Part shown: positions 47,001 through 47,053 of the stretch, one piece after another
Layout: every line of letters starts with the position of its first letter
Numbering within the stretch: position 1 is the first letter of the stretch
Origin: Saprospirales bacterium
GTDB taxonomy: Bacteria; Bacteroidota; Bacteroidia; Chitinophagales; Saprospiraceae
DNA length: 47,053 nucleotides
NCBI GenBank assembly: GCA_016703765.1
Contig: JADJBL010000031.1
Span: 1 to 47,053, forward strand
Direction: 5' to 3'
Made by a program: the position numbers and the translations under genes
The notes under the pieces: generated by a model
Seen by the model: the letters and a program-made list of their open reading frames with translations, nothing else
What the model was told of the DNA's origin: nothing
The model's database searches: none

Positions 47001-47053
47001 GGATGGTCGCATAATTTGTAATACCGGTCTACTACCTGAATTGGCACTACAAG

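Noticed and set aside
47001..47053. Start of another gene at the right edge
   Set aside because: A short minus-strand frame (YYKLCDHPISATIGG) is open to the edge, but it is too short to assign and may be chance.

Overview
The window comes from a member of the Bacteroidota, most likely a Saprospiraceae-type organism. The grounds are type IX secretion (T9SS) C-terminal sorting domains of both types, a CarboxypepD_reg/TonB outer-membrane receptor, Bacteroidota promoter motifs (TTTG about 20 nt upstream of TAnnTTTG), an effector-associated-domain-like protein, and a clade II (Sec-exported, lipoprotein-like) nitrous oxide reductase cluster. No rRNA, tRNA or CRISPR array was seen.

Layout. 1-2.1 kb: end of a secreted beta-helix gene and a short AraC-type HTH gene. 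2.4-10.1 kb: housekeeping and envelope genes (EAD/TPR membrane protein, His-rich lipoprotein, rmuC, two tandem acyltransferases, miaA, SPFH/band-7 protein). 10.1-24.1 kb: an acidic secreted protein, a ~2000-residue T9SS adhesin-like protein, a ~1640-residue M43-type metalloprotease with a CHU_C tail, and a trehalase, all on the minus strand. 24.2-27.4 kb: TonB-dependent receptor and a lipoprotein. 27.4-37.8 kb: the nos region. A minus-strand operon (Rrf2 regulator, cytochrome c, heme-copper-oxidase-like membrane protein) diverges from a plus-strand operon (nosZ, membrane protein, nosL, nosD, nosF, nosY, a CNGKC-motif protein, a CDVCGC-motif barrel-like protein, a His-rich lipoprotein). 37.9-39.6 kb: amino-acid permease. 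40.0-44.8 kb: a giant fusion of exonuclease, RecQ helicase and UvrD helicase, followed convergently by a PIN toxin with a broken antitoxin. 45.4-47.05 kb: repeat-rich, partly poor-quality sequence with a small CcbP-like calcium-binding gene.

How the genes fit together. The nos region encodes reduction of N2O to N2: NosZ does the chemistry, NosL/D/F/Y supply copper sites, and the cytochrome c and membrane protein probably deliver electrons. The Rrf2 protein carries three cysteines like the NO sensor NsrR. Almost the same operator sequence overlaps its own promoter and the nosZ promoter, which suggests joint control of both operons.

Two window-wide patterns stand out. First, long hairpins whose arms are tandem copies of a 7-14 nt word lie at or just after many stop codons, and one supplies the last codons of nosF. 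Second, at least ten genes, including conserved ones such as miaA and nosZ, are broken by single-base indels, mostly in short runs of one base. This looks like unpolished long-read consensus rather than gene decay, so I give joined coordinates for these genes.
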